The notes under the pieces: model-generated
Database searches by the model: none
What the model was told of the DNA's origin: nothing
Seen by the model: the letters and a program-made list of their open reading frames with translations, nothing else
From: Actinokineospora fastidiosa
Lineage (GTDB): Bacteria; Actinomycetota; Actinomycetes; Mycobacteriales; Pseudonocardiaceae
Assembly (NCBI RefSeq): GCF_014648415.1
Contig: NZ_BMRB01000001.1
Location: forward strand, 1,674,001 to 1,738,000
Direction: 5' to 3'
DNA length: 64,000 nucleotides
Shown here: positions 55,908 to 63,704 of the stretch, piece after piece
Layout of the letters: each line of letters begins with the position of its first letter
How positions within the stretch are numbered: position 1 is the first letter of the stretch
Made by a program: the position numbers and the translations under genes

Positions 55908-57563
55908 ATGATGCTTTTTGAGGGAGATCCCACCCAGTTGTCCGGGGGGACGGCCGACTCCGCGCGGGAAACCCCCCTGCGCAGCTACGACCTGTTCATC
56001 GGCGGCAAGGACGTCCCGGGTGACGGCTGGGTCTACACCACCAGCGCCGCTTCCCTGCTGGAAGACGTGTTCACCAGCATCAGCCTCAAGCGGGCGCTGG
56101 AGAAGGACCCCGACGACGCCGCGTCGCGGCACCGCTACGTCGTCGGCCGCTGCGCCGTGGCCACCACCGCGCACATCGACGAGTCGCTGCAGGCCGCCGC
56201 GGAGGCCGCCAAGGAGTGGGCCAGGGTGCCGCTGGAGCGCCGCCTGCGCCTCGGCGAGCTGTTCCGCGAGACGCTGCTGGCCAACCAGGACGAGTTCCTC
56301 GAGCTGCTGGTCGCCGAGTCGCACCCGGTCAAGCTCGCCCGCTGGGAGCTGAGCTGCCTCTACCAGCTCTACGGCCGCGAGTCCGTCGAGTGGTACGCCG
56401 AGCAGATGCACAAGGAGTTCAACCACGGCAACCGCAGGCTGATCGTGCGCCGCCAGCCCGACGGCGTGGTGTGCTTCAACCCGCCGCAGAACGCCGCAGG
56501 CCCGTCCGCCGCGCTGGCCGTGCTGCCGCTGATGGCGGGCAACGCCGTCGTCGTGCGCGCGCCGCGCAGCATCCCGCTGTCCACGATGTACCTCTGCCGC
56601 GAGCTGATCGCCCCGCTGCTTGAGGAGGTCGGCGCCCCGCCCGGCGTGCTGAACGCGCTGTGCAGCAACCCGAAGCAGACCACCGACCGCTGGGTCGAGA
56701 GCCCGCTGGTCGACGACATCTTCTTCGTCGGCGGCTCCGAGGAGGGCCTCAAGCTGCAGGAGCGCTGCATCGCCAACGGCAAGAAGCCGATCCTGGAGCT
56801 GGCGGGCAACGACTCCATCGTGGTCTGGAAGGACGCCGACCTCGACGCGGCCACCGAGGCGATCCTGGAGTGCTTCTACGGCTCCGGCCAGATCTGCATG
56901 GTGCCCAACTGCGTCGTCGTGCACCCGGAGGTCGCCGACGAGCTGATCGCCCGCATCAAGGCGCAGATCGTCGACGTCAAGCCCGGCTACCCCGACCAGG
57001 AGGACGTGCTGCTCTCGCCGGTGCGCCGCGCGGAGAAGTTCTTCGCCCTGCAGCGCCAGGCGATCGAGCGCGGCGCCGAGCTGATCTCCGGCGGCGGCCG
57101 GATGGAGGTCGACGGCACCCCGTCGGAGACCGGCGTGTTCCTGCAGCCGACCGTGCTGCGGGTCAACGGCCTGGACACCTCCCGCGAGATGGACATGGTC
57201 AAGCACGAGACCTTCTTCCCGCTCCTGCCGGTCATCGTCCCCGACGCCTCCACCGACCCGGAGCTGCTGGACGCGTTCATCGAGTTCGTCAACACCAACG
57301 ACTACGGCCTGCGCAACTCGCTGTGGGCCCGGTCCGACGAGGTCATCGACCAGTTCGTGCAGCGGATCGTCAACGGCGGCCTGCTCAAGGTCAACGACTC
57401 GCACATCGGCTTCCTGCCGTACCTGCCCAGCCACGGCGGCACCGGTCTGACCGGCGGCGTCTACGGCGAGGCCAACTACCCGATGCTCAAGACCTCGCAC
57501 GTGCAGGGCGTGAGCGTCGCGACCGGTATCCGCCCGCGCCAAGCCGTCTTCGACGGTGCCTGA
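55908..57563 (+). CDS. Aldehyde dehydrogenase-family protein, proposed acyl-thioester reductase
   Basis: A 551-residue ALDH-fold protein. The catalytic cysteine is Cys330 (GSGQICMVPNC) and the glutamate Glu297 (ILELAGNDS). The cofactor region GVVCFNPPQNAAGPSAALAVLPL and FFVGGSEEGLKLQERC are visible. It is longer than ordinary ALDHs, with about 90 extra residues at the N-terminus. The next genes are amine-forming and N-oxidising enzymes, so I infer reduction of an ACP- or CoA-bound acyl chain to the aldehyde used by the aminotransferase. Oxidation of an aldehyde is the alternative. The start could be ATG 55908 or 55911. First gene of an operon of at least eight genes. Confidence 0.82.
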   Translation: MMLFEGDPTQLSGGTADSARETPLRSYDLFIGGKDVPGDGWVYTTSAASLLEDVFTSISLKRALEKDPDDAASRHRYVVGRCAVATTAHIDESLQAAAEAAKEWARVPLERRLRLGELFRETLLANQDEFLELLVAESHPVKLARWELSCLYQLYGRESVEWYAEQMHKEFNHGNRRLIVRRQPDGVVCFNPPQNAAGPSAALAVLPLMAGNAVVVRAPRSIPLSTMYLCRELIAPLLEEVGAPPGVLNALCSNPKQTTDRWVESPLVDDIFFVGGSEEGLKLQERCIANGKKPILELAGNDSIVVWKDADLDAATEAILECFYGSGQICMVPNCVVVHPEVADELIARIKAQIVDVKPGYPDQEDVLLSPVRRAEKFFALQRQAIERGAELISGGGRMEVDGTPSETGVFLQPTVLRVNGLDTSREMDMVKHETFFPLLPVIVPDASTDPELLDAFIEFVNTNDYGLRNSLWARSDEVIDQFVQRIVNGGLLKVNDSHIGFLPYLPSHGGTGLTGGVYGEANYPMLKTSHVQGVSVATGIRPRQAVFDGA

Positions 57564-57584
57564 TCTCGGAGGTCTGAGGACAAG

Positions 57585-58724
57585 ATGCGTACCCTCGAAG
57601 CCGCTCGCGCGGTGTGCGAGCAGTTCCACCCCGGCCTTGTCGGCGCGCTCAAGGAGCTGACCTGGGCCGAGCGGGAGAAGCCCGGCAGCCCGGTGATCGA
57701 GCTGTTCCGCGCCCACGAGGGCGTCGGGCTGCTCGTCCCGCGCGAGCACGGCGGCGCTGGCGCCGACCTCGTGCAGGCCGTGCAGGTCATGCGCGCGCTG
57801 GGCTCGCTGTCGCCGTCGCTTGCGGCCGCGGCCACCATGCACCACTTCACCGCGGCCACCCTGTACGCCCTCGCGCCCACCGAGGGCAGGCTGACCGGCG
57901 CGCAGATCGACGTGCTCAAGTCGGTCGTGCCGGACCGCAGGATCATGGCGTCGGGCTGGGCCGAGGGCCGCACCGAGCAGAACATCCTCGCCCCCGCGGT
58001 GAAGGCCGAGCGCGTCGACGGCGGCTATGTGCTCAACGGCAGCAAGAAGCCGTGCAGCCTGTCCGGGTCGATGGACATCCTGACCGCCAGCATCGCGGTG
58101 ACCGGCCCGACCGGCGAGCCCGAGCTGGCGATGGCGCTGATCCCCGCCGACAGCCCCGGCATCACGACGCACCCGTTCTGGGGCAACGACGTGCTGGCCG
58201 CCGCGGAGAGCGAGGAGGTCAGGCTCACCGACGTGTTCATCACCGAGGACCTGGTGATCCGCACCACCGACGAGGACCCCGAGCGCATGCAGGCGCTGCA
58301 GCTGGCCGGGTTCGTCTGGTTCGAGCTGCTGATCTCGGCCGGGTACGTCGGCGCGGCGGGCGCGCTGGTGGAGAAGGTGCTGGAGCGCAAGCGCGGTGGC
58401 GCGCAGGACCAGGTCCAGCTCGCCATCCGGGTCGAGTCGGCCTACGCGCTGCTGGAGGGCGCCGCCCGCGCGGTCCTCGACGGGGTCGACGGCGAGGAGG
58501 CCGTCGCCAACGCGCTCATCGCCCGCTACGGCGCGCAGCAGCTCATCGCCGAGTCCACCGCGACCGCGCTGGAGCTGCTGGGCGGGCTGGACTTCATCAC
58601 CTCGGCCGACAGCGCCCGGCTGGCCTCCGGCGTGCGCCCGCTGGCCTTCCACCCGCCGTCGCGGGCCTCGGTCGCCGAATCGCTCATCGCCTACCTCGGC
58701 GGCGAGCCGCTGGTGCTGGGCTGA
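57585..58724 (+). CDS. Acyl-CoA-dehydrogenase-fold flavoprotein, VlmH-like amine N-hydroxylase
   Basis: A 379-residue member of the acyl-CoA dehydrogenase superfamily: helical N-terminus, central beta domain (IMASGWAEGRTEQNILAP, VDGGYVLNGSKKPCSLS), helical C-terminus (LISAGYVGAAGALVEKVL, SAYALLEGAARAVLDG). The usual catalytic glutamate region of true dehydrogenases is not evident. VlmH, isobutylamine N-hydroxylase of valanimycin synthesis, has this fold and size and works with a separate flavin reductase (VlmR). In this cluster it is the obvious candidate to hydroxylate the fatty amine. No flavin reductase gene is seen in the window; it may lie beyond the right edge. 22 bp after the ALDH gene. 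Confidence 0.82.
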   Translation: MRTLEAARAVCEQFHPGLVGALKELTWAEREKPGSPVIELFRAHEGVGLLVPREHGGAGADLVQAVQVMRALGSLSPSLAAAATMHHFTAATLYALAPTEGRLTGAQIDVLKSVVPDRRIMASGWAEGRTEQNILAPAVKAERVDGGYVLNGSKKPCSLSGSMDILTASIAVTGPTGEPELAMALIPADSPGITTHPFWGNDVLAAAESEEVRLTDVFITEDLVIRTTDEDPERMQALQLAGFVWFELLISAGYVGAAGALVEKVLERKRGGAQDQVQLAIRVESAYALLEGAARAVLDGVDGEEAVANALIARYGAQQLIAESTATALELLGGLDFITSADSARLASGVRPLAFHPPSRASVAESLIAYLGGEPLVLG

Positions 58725-58734
58725 GGGGGCCGCG

Positions 58735-60057
58735 ATGACCGCCATGGCGAAGGGCCACACCACCCACGCGCCGGTCGCCGACCACGGCGCGGCCGAGCAG
58801 CACGTGCTCGACCTCTACCGCAGGCACCTCAGCCGCGGCCGGGCCACCCTGGCCGAGCTGTTCGGCTGCCACGTCGAGGCGCACTCCGACGGCGCGTGGA
58901 TGACCACCACCGACGGCGAGCGCTTCCTCAACTGCGGCGGCTACGGGGTGTTCATCCTCGGCGCCCGCCACCCCATCGTGCTGGAGGAGGTGCAGCGCCA
59001 GCTCGCCGCCAACCCGATGGGCACCCGCATCCTGCTGGAGCCGACCGCGGCCGAGGCCGCCGAGATGCTGTGCTCGGTCGTGCCCAAGGGCCTGGAGCGC
59101 GTGCACTTCTCGCTCTCCGGCGCCGAGGCCGTGGAGACCGGGCTCAAGCTGGCCAGGGCCAACGGGTTCAAGCACACCGTGTCGATGGTCAACGGCTACC
59201 ACGGCAAGTCGCTCGGCGCGCTGTCGGCCACCGCCAAGGAGGTCTACCAGCGCCCGTTCCGCCCGCTCATCCCCGACTTCACGCACATCCCCTTCGGCGA
59301 CTCCGACGCGCTGGAGGCCGAGCTCAAGGCGCACCCGGGCGAGACCGCGGTGATCCTGGAGCCGGTGCAGGGCGAGGCGGGCGTGATCCTGCCGCCCGCT
59401 GGCTACCTGCGCCAGGTCGAGTCCCTGGTCCGCGAGTACGGCGGGTTCCTCATCCTCGACGAGGTGCAGACCGGCATGGGCCGCCTCGGCGAGTGGTGGG
59501 GCGCCGACCTGGAGGAGATCACCCCGGACGTCCTGCTCACCGGCAAGGGCATCGGCGGCGGCGTCATGCCGGTGTCGGCGGCCGTGGCCACGCGCAAGGC
59601 GTTCAAGCCCTTCGACAAGGACCCGTTCGTCCACACCGGGACGTTCGCGGCGATGCCCGTGCTGATGGCCGCCGTCAAGGGGTCCATCCGGGCGCTGCAG
59701 GAGGAGCGGCTGGTCACCAGGGCCATGGAGCTGGGCACCCAGCTGCTGCCCAGGATCGCCGACATCGCCTACCGCAACATCGGCCACCTGGTGAAGGACG
59801 TGCGCGGCCAGGGCCTGCTGATCGGCGTCGAGCTGGTCGAGCCGGGCCTGGCAGGCGAGCTGCTGACCGAGCTGTTCAACAACGGCGTCGTGGCCAACCA
59901 CTCGATGACCGGCAGCGCGGTCGTGCGGTTCACCCCGCCCGCGATCCTCACCGACGTCGAGGTGCAGACCCTGCTCTCGGCGTGGGACCAGGCCACCCGC
60001 GACCTCATCACCAACTCGGCCACGATGCCGGACTCCCACACGCCGGAGGGCAAGTAA
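58735..60057 (+). CDS. Class III PLP aminotransferase, proposed fatty-aldehyde transaminase
   Basis: A 440-residue class III aminotransferase. PLP-site features: SGAEAVETGLKLARANG, HGKSLGALSATAKEVYQRPF, EPVQGEAGVILPP, FLILDEVQTGMGRLGEWWG, and the Schiff-base lysine Lys271 in LTGKGIGGGVMPVSA. The family includes omega-amine and acetylornithine transaminases. Between an acyl reductase and an N-hydroxylase it most likely converts a fatty aldehyde to the primary amine. Start ATG 58735 or 58744. The stop overlaps the next start (TAATG). Confidence 0.88.
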   Translation: MTAMAKGHTTHAPVADHGAAEQHVLDLYRRHLSRGRATLAELFGCHVEAHSDGAWMTTTDGERFLNCGGYGVFILGARHPIVLEEVQRQLAANPMGTRILLEPTAAEAAEMLCSVVPKGLERVHFSLSGAEAVETGLKLARANGFKHTVSMVNGYHGKSLGALSATAKEVYQRPFRPLIPDFTHIPFGDSDALEAELKAHPGETAVILEPVQGEAGVILPPAGYLRQVESLVREYGGFLILDEVQTGMGRLGEWWGADLEEITPDVLLTGKGIGGGVMPVSAAVATRKAFKPFDKDPFVHTGTFAAMPVLMAAVKGSIRALQEERLVTRAMELGTQLLPRIADIAYRNIGHLVKDVRGQGLLIGVELVEPGLAGELLTELFNNGVVANHSMTGSAVVRFTPPAILTDVEVQTLLSAWDQATRDLITNSATMPDSHTPEGK

Positions 60058-60545
60058 TGCGACACGTAGACCTGGAAGCCACCGTCCGGAACGCCACGGC
60101 CGAGGACGTGCTGCGCGCGCTGATCCGGTTCGACCGCTACCCCGACCTCGCCCCGCACGTGCGGGCCACCGAGGTGCACAAGACCCTGCCGGAGACCGCG
60201 GCGTCCTCCAGCTGGGAGCTGTACTTCCGCAGCGGCATCCTGCGCTGGACGGAGAACGAGACGATCGACCTCGCCGCGCTGACCGTCGAGTTCGCGCAGG
60301 AGGACGGCGACTTCGACGTGTTCGAGGGCGTCTGGCGGTTCACCCAGGACGGCGCCGACACGCGCGTGCGCTTCGACGGCGACTTCGACTTCGGCATCCC
60401 CTCCATGGAGGGCATCCTCGACCCGATCGCCGAGCGGGTCATCCGGGAGACGGTGGCCTGGGCCATCGACGGCTCCTTCCCCGAGGTCAGCTTCGCAGGC
60501 GGCCTCGCGCTCACCCCCGTCGCCGCGGCAACGCCCGGCCAGTAG
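60057..60545 (+). CDS. SRPBCC/START-like hydrophobic-ligand-binding protein
   Basis: A 162-residue protein of the polyketide cyclase/SRPBCC superfamily: VDLEATVRNATAEDVLRAL, RFDRYPDLAPHVRATEVHK, GILRWTENETIDLAALTVEF and a long C-terminal helix (VIRETVAWAIDGSF). These fold into a helix-grip cavity for lipids or polyketides. It may hold or chaperone the hydrophobic pathway intermediate, or act as a cyclase-like catalyst. Translationally coupled to the aminotransferase (TAATG). No role for such a protein is defined in the azoxy pathways I know. Confidence 0.75.
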   Translation: MRHVDLEATVRNATAEDVLRALIRFDRYPDLAPHVRATEVHKTLPETAASSSWELYFRSGILRWTENETIDLAALTVEFAQEDGDFDVFEGVWRFTQDGADTRVRFDGDFDFGIPSMEGILDPIAERVIRETVAWAIDGSFPEVSFAGGLALTPVAAATPGQ

Positions 60546-60562
60546 CACCTCGGGAGTCCACA

Positions 60563-61066
60563 ATGGACCAGCTCAACCCCTACGAGACGCCCAACACGTT
60601 CAAGGCCCACCGCGCGGAGTACCTGTTCGGCCTGGCGGTCGTCACCGGGCTGCTCGTCTGGAACATCGCGGAGGTGCGCTGGTGGGTCGCCGTCGCGCTG
60701 TTCTTCTACATCGACCTGATCGGCTACCTGCCCGGCGCCATCGCCTACAAGAAGGCGAACGGCGGGCCCATCCCGAAGGTGTACCACGTCCTGTACAACG
60801 TGATGCACTCGATGATCACGCAGGGCGCGGTCATCCTCGTGTGGTGCCTCACCATCGGTCCGGAGTGGGCACTGCTGATCATCCCGTTCCACCTGTTCGG
60901 CGACCGCGGCATCTTCGGCAACTTCATGAAGCCGCTGGGCCTGCCGTTCGAGCCCGTCGCCCAGCCCGCCTACCAGCGCATGCTGGACGAGCTGGGCATC
61001 GACCAGAAGGGGCCGGAGCACGCAGCCGCGCCCGCCAAGCCGGAACCCGCGCTCACCGGGAGCTGA
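60563..61066 (+). CDS. Small polytopic membrane protein; proposed hydrazine synthase of the azoxy pathway
   Basis: A 167-residue protein with four membrane helices (about 20-36, 41-60, 83-98, 100-112) and a Pro/Ala-rich cytosolic tail. Conspicuous polar residues in or near the membrane could bind metal: His16, Asp51, His75, His82, His110 and Asp114 (PKVYHVLYNVMHSM, PFHLFGDRG). In valanimycin-type pathways a membrane-bound metalloenzyme (hydrazine synthase) rearranges the O-seryl hydroxylamine to a hydrazine and works with a diiron azoxy synthase. The next gene, 4 bp downstream, encodes a diiron protein. The functional assignment is from this pairing and size, not from a recognised motif. Confidence 0.65.
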   Translation: MDQLNPYETPNTFKAHRAEYLFGLAVVTGLLVWNIAEVRWWVAVALFFYIDLIGYLPGAIAYKKANGGPIPKVYHVLYNVMHSMITQGAVILVWCLTIGPEWALLIIPFHLFGDRGIFGNFMKPLGLPFEPVAQPAYQRMLDELGIDQKGPEHAAAPAKPEPALTGS

Positions 61067-61070
61067 GAGC

Positions 61071-62060
61071 ATGACCAACACGATCGCGCCCGAGGCCGAC
61101 TTCGACAGCGCGCCCAGCCTGCTGGACGGCGCCAAGGAACTCGTCCTCACCGCGGAGCACTGCAACCTCGCCTACTGGTTCACCGACGTCGCCCAGGGCA
61201 CCCTGGCCGGGCGCGGCGCCACCGGGCACGCCCCGGACGCGCTCGTCCCGGACTACATGCGCCAGCCCGGCCACCCGCTGCGCGAGGCGCTGGTGCTGGA
61301 GTTCGGCTTCCGCGCCCTGTCGGAGGAGCTGGCCACCCGGGTCCTGTCGTACTACGTGGCCAACGCCCCGGGCATCCCGGAGATGGAGTTCTTCGCCACC
61401 CAGCTCATCGACGAGGCCCGCCACGCCCGCGTCTTCCGCGAGCACCTGGTGTCGATGGGCGTGCCCCGCGACCGGCTGTTCGCCGAGATCGAGGAGATGA
61501 CCGCGGACTACCGCCGCAGGGTGCTCGCGCCGGTGGAGGAGTACGCGCTGGACATCGTGCGCGACCGCAAGGACTTCTACGGCGGCGTCGCGGTGTTCAC
61601 CATCGTCATCGAGGGCGTGCTCGCCCCGGCCGCCGAGCTCAGCGAGCGCAAGTGGGGCGTGCTGGACCCCGCGGCGGGCGAGATCTCCCGGGGCACCTCC
61701 ATCGACGAGATCCGCCACCTGGTGGTCGGCTCGACGATCCTGCGCGACCACCTGGTCCGCACCCCCGAGTACCGCCCCCGGCTGCTGGAGATCCTGGAGG
61801 CCGGGCGGCAGCTGTGGAACGAGGTGCCCGACCGCGAGTACGTCATCCACCGCGAGGAGCTGTTCCAGGAGGGCATGCTCCGCCACGCCGACCTCGTCGC
61901 CGACTACGAGCTGTGGCCCGGCGTGCGGATGCTCGACACCACGCCCGAGGAGCGCTACGACGCCGCCGAGCGCTGGACCGACGAGATGGCCGAGGCCCGG
62001 ATGGGCTTCATGGGCCTGCCCACCGACTGGCTGTCCGGCAGCGTCGCCGTCTCAGCCTGA
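61071..62060 (+). CDS. Ferritin-like nonheme diiron oxygenase; proposed azoxy synthase (VlmB-like)
   Basis: A 329-residue helical protein with diiron ligand motifs: Glu115-x-x-His118 (IDEARHARVFREHL), Glu181 (FTIVIEGVLAP), Glu213-x-x-His216 (IDEIRHLVVG), and a first-helix Glu candidate in LVLEFGFRAL. This E/ExxH/E/ExxH order is that of the AurF/VlmB-like N-oxygenases. In valanimycin biosynthesis a nonheme diiron azoxy synthase oxidises the hydrazine through an azo stage to the azoxy group. The 4-bp gap to the membrane-protein gene supports a two-enzyme unit. The alternative is another N-oxygenase or ferritin-like reaction. Confidence 0.78.
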   Translation: MTNTIAPEADFDSAPSLLDGAKELVLTAEHCNLAYWFTDVAQGTLAGRGATGHAPDALVPDYMRQPGHPLREALVLEFGFRALSEELATRVLSYYVANAPGIPEMEFFATQLIDEARHARVFREHLVSMGVPRDRLFAEIEEMTADYRRRVLAPVEEYALDIVRDRKDFYGGVAVFTIVIEGVLAPAAELSERKWGVLDPAAGEISRGTSIDEIRHLVVGSTILRDHLVRTPEYRPRLLEILEAGRQLWNEVPDREYVIHREELFQEGMLRHADLVADYELWPGVRMLDTTPEERYDAAERWTDEMAEARMGFMGLPTDWLSGSVAVSA

Positions 62061-62108
62061 ACCGGCGTCCCGCCGGAGGAGATCCCCACCACAGGTAAGG
62101 AGAACGCC

Positions 62109-62345
62109 GTGTTCGAGACCCTGAAGAACATCCTGGTCGACAAGCTCAAGATCAGCGGGGACCAGATCGTCGCCGAGGCCACCAAGGAGGACATCGAGCT
62201 GGACTCGCTGGCCGTCGTCGAGCTGTCGCTGGTGCTGGAGAAGGAGCTGGGCCTCAAGATCAGCGACGACGAACTGATGGAGCTGGACACCGTCGGCGAG
62301 ATCGTCGCCCTGATGGAGCAGCGCGCCGGGAGCGTGACGGTCTGA
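62109..62345 (+). CDS. Acyl carrier protein
   Basis: A 78-residue stand-alone carrier protein (GTG start after AAGGAGA). The phosphopantetheine site is Ser33 in EDIELDSLAVVELSL, an intact DSL motif. Acidic helix II and the short helix III (SDDELMELDTVGEIVALM) are typical. The stop overlaps the ketosynthase start (TGATG), so carrier and ketosynthase are partners. It probably carries the acyl chain reduced by the ALDH-family enzyme. Confidence 0.92.
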   Translation: MFETLKNILVDKLKISGDQIVAEATKEDIELDSLAVVELSLVLEKELGLKISDDELMELDTVGEIVALMEQRAGSVTV

Positions 62346-63565
62346 TGGCAGGCCCCGACGACGTCGCGGTGACCGGGCTCGGCCTGGTCACCCCCGGCGG
62401 GATCGGGGTCGAGCCCAGCTGGGCGGCCGTGCTGTCGGGCCGGTCCCGCGCGGCGCACGACCCCGTCCTGGCCGACAACCCGGTGTCGATCTCCTGCCGG
62501 GTGCCGGGCTTCGACCCCGCCGAGCGGCTGGGCGGGCGCAAGGCCCACCGGCTGGACCGGTTCGTCCAGCTGGCCCTCGTGGCCGCGCACGAGGCGGTCG
62601 CCGACGCCGGGCTCGACACCGAGACGTGGGACGGCGCCCGGGTCGGGGTGGTCATCGGCAGCGCGGGCGGTGGGGCGGAGACGTTCGAGGCCAACCACAG
62701 GGTCCTCCTCGAGGAGAACCCGGCCTGGGTCTCGCCGCTGCTGCTGCCGATGCACCTGTCCAACATGGCCGCAGGCCAGGTGGCGATGGAGTTCGGCGCG
62801 CGAGGGCCGAACATGGTGGTGGCCACGGCCTGCGCGTCCGGGGCCACCGCCATCGGCATCGCCCGCGACCTGCTGGTCATGGACCGCTGCGACATCGTGC
62901 TCGCCGGTGGCACCGAGGCCCTGCTCAACCCGGTGACCATGGCCGGTTTCGCCCGCATGGGCGCGCTGTCCAAACGGGAGGAGGCCGGGCTCGCGTCCCG
63001 CCCGTTCGACATCGACCGCGACGGGTTCGTCGGCGCGGAGGGCGCGGGGATGATGGTGCTGGAGCGGGTGCCCGACGCCGTGGCGGCGGGCAGACGCGTC
63101 CGGGGCAGGGTGCTGGGCTACGGCGCCACCGCCGACGCCCACCACGTCACCTCGCCCGACCCCGGCGGGGTCGGCGTCCAGGCCGCGATCCAGGCGGCGC
63201 TGGCCGAGGCGGGCGCGTCGGCGCGCGATGTCGTGCACGTCAACGCGCACGGCACGTCCACGCCGCTCAACGACCTGGTCGAGGCGCAGGTGCTCGCCAG
63301 GGTGCTGCCGAACCGGCCGGTCGTGAGCTCGACCAAGGGCGTCACCGGGCACATGATGGGCGCCGCGGGCGCGGCCGAGGCCGTGTTCTCGGTGCTCGCC
63401 CTGGAGAACGGGCTGGCGCCGCCCACGGCGAACACCAGCAGGCTCGACCCGCGCATCGACATCGACGTGGCCTTCGAGCCGAGGCCGGTGCCGAAGGGCA
63501 TCGTGCTGAGCAACTCCTTCGGGTTCGGCGGGCAGAACGCGGTGCTGGCCATCGCGGCCGCCTGA
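62345..63565 (+). CDS. Beta-ketoacyl-ACP synthase II (FabF/KAS II-like)
   Basis: A 406-residue condensing enzyme with the complete Cys-His-His triad: Cys163 (VVATACASGATA), His302 (VNAHGTSTPLND), His336 (GVTGHMMGAAGAAEA), and the C-terminal NSFGFGGQN. It extends an acyl-ACP with malonyl-ACP. Only one ketosynthase and no ketoreductase, dehydratase or acyltransferase are visible in the window, so it likely works with primary-metabolism Fab enzymes or with genes beyond the right edge. ATG overlaps the ACP stop. Confidence 0.93.
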   Translation: MAGPDDVAVTGLGLVTPGGIGVEPSWAAVLSGRSRAAHDPVLADNPVSISCRVPGFDPAERLGGRKAHRLDRFVQLALVAAHEAVADAGLDTETWDGARVGVVIGSAGGGAETFEANHRVLLEENPAWVSPLLLPMHLSNMAAGQVAMEFGARGPNMVVATACASGATAIGIARDLLVMDRCDIVLAGGTEALLNPVTMAGFARMGALSKREEAGLASRPFDIDRDGFVGAEGAGMMVLERVPDAVAAGRRVRGRVLGYGATADAHHVTSPDPGGVGVQAAIQAALAEAGASARDVVHVNAHGTSTPLNDLVEAQVLARVLPNRPVVSSTKGVTGHMMGAAGAAEAVFSVLALENGLAPPTANTSRLDPRIDIDVAFEPRPVPKGIVLSNSFGFGGQNAVLAIAAA

Positions 63566-63576
63566 CCCCGTGCCCC

Positions 63577-63613
63577 GACGGGGGTCGTGCGCCTCGAGCG
63601 CGCGGCCCCCGTC
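63577..63613. terminator. Hairpin after the ketosynthase gene
   Basis: 63577-63592 and 63598-63613 form a 16-bp stem (two G-U pairs) around CTCGA. It starts 12 bp after the KAS stop and ends the first biosynthetic operon. A second small palindrome, GGGTCC-GATCA-GGACCC (63626-63642), follows and could be an operator for the next gene. Confidence 0.65.
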
Positions 63614-63704
63614 AGCTGTGTTTCAGGGTCCGATCAGGACCCCATTGTTGGATTGCCGCGACATGAACCGCGCGCCGGACCACTTTTCCCTCCCGGAGGC
63701 CGCC

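Noticed and set aside
55782-58763. 993-codon open frame antisense to ALDH and N-hydroxylase genes
   Set aside because: Shadow frame; coding strand is clear from ALDH and acyl-CoA-dehydrogenase motifs.
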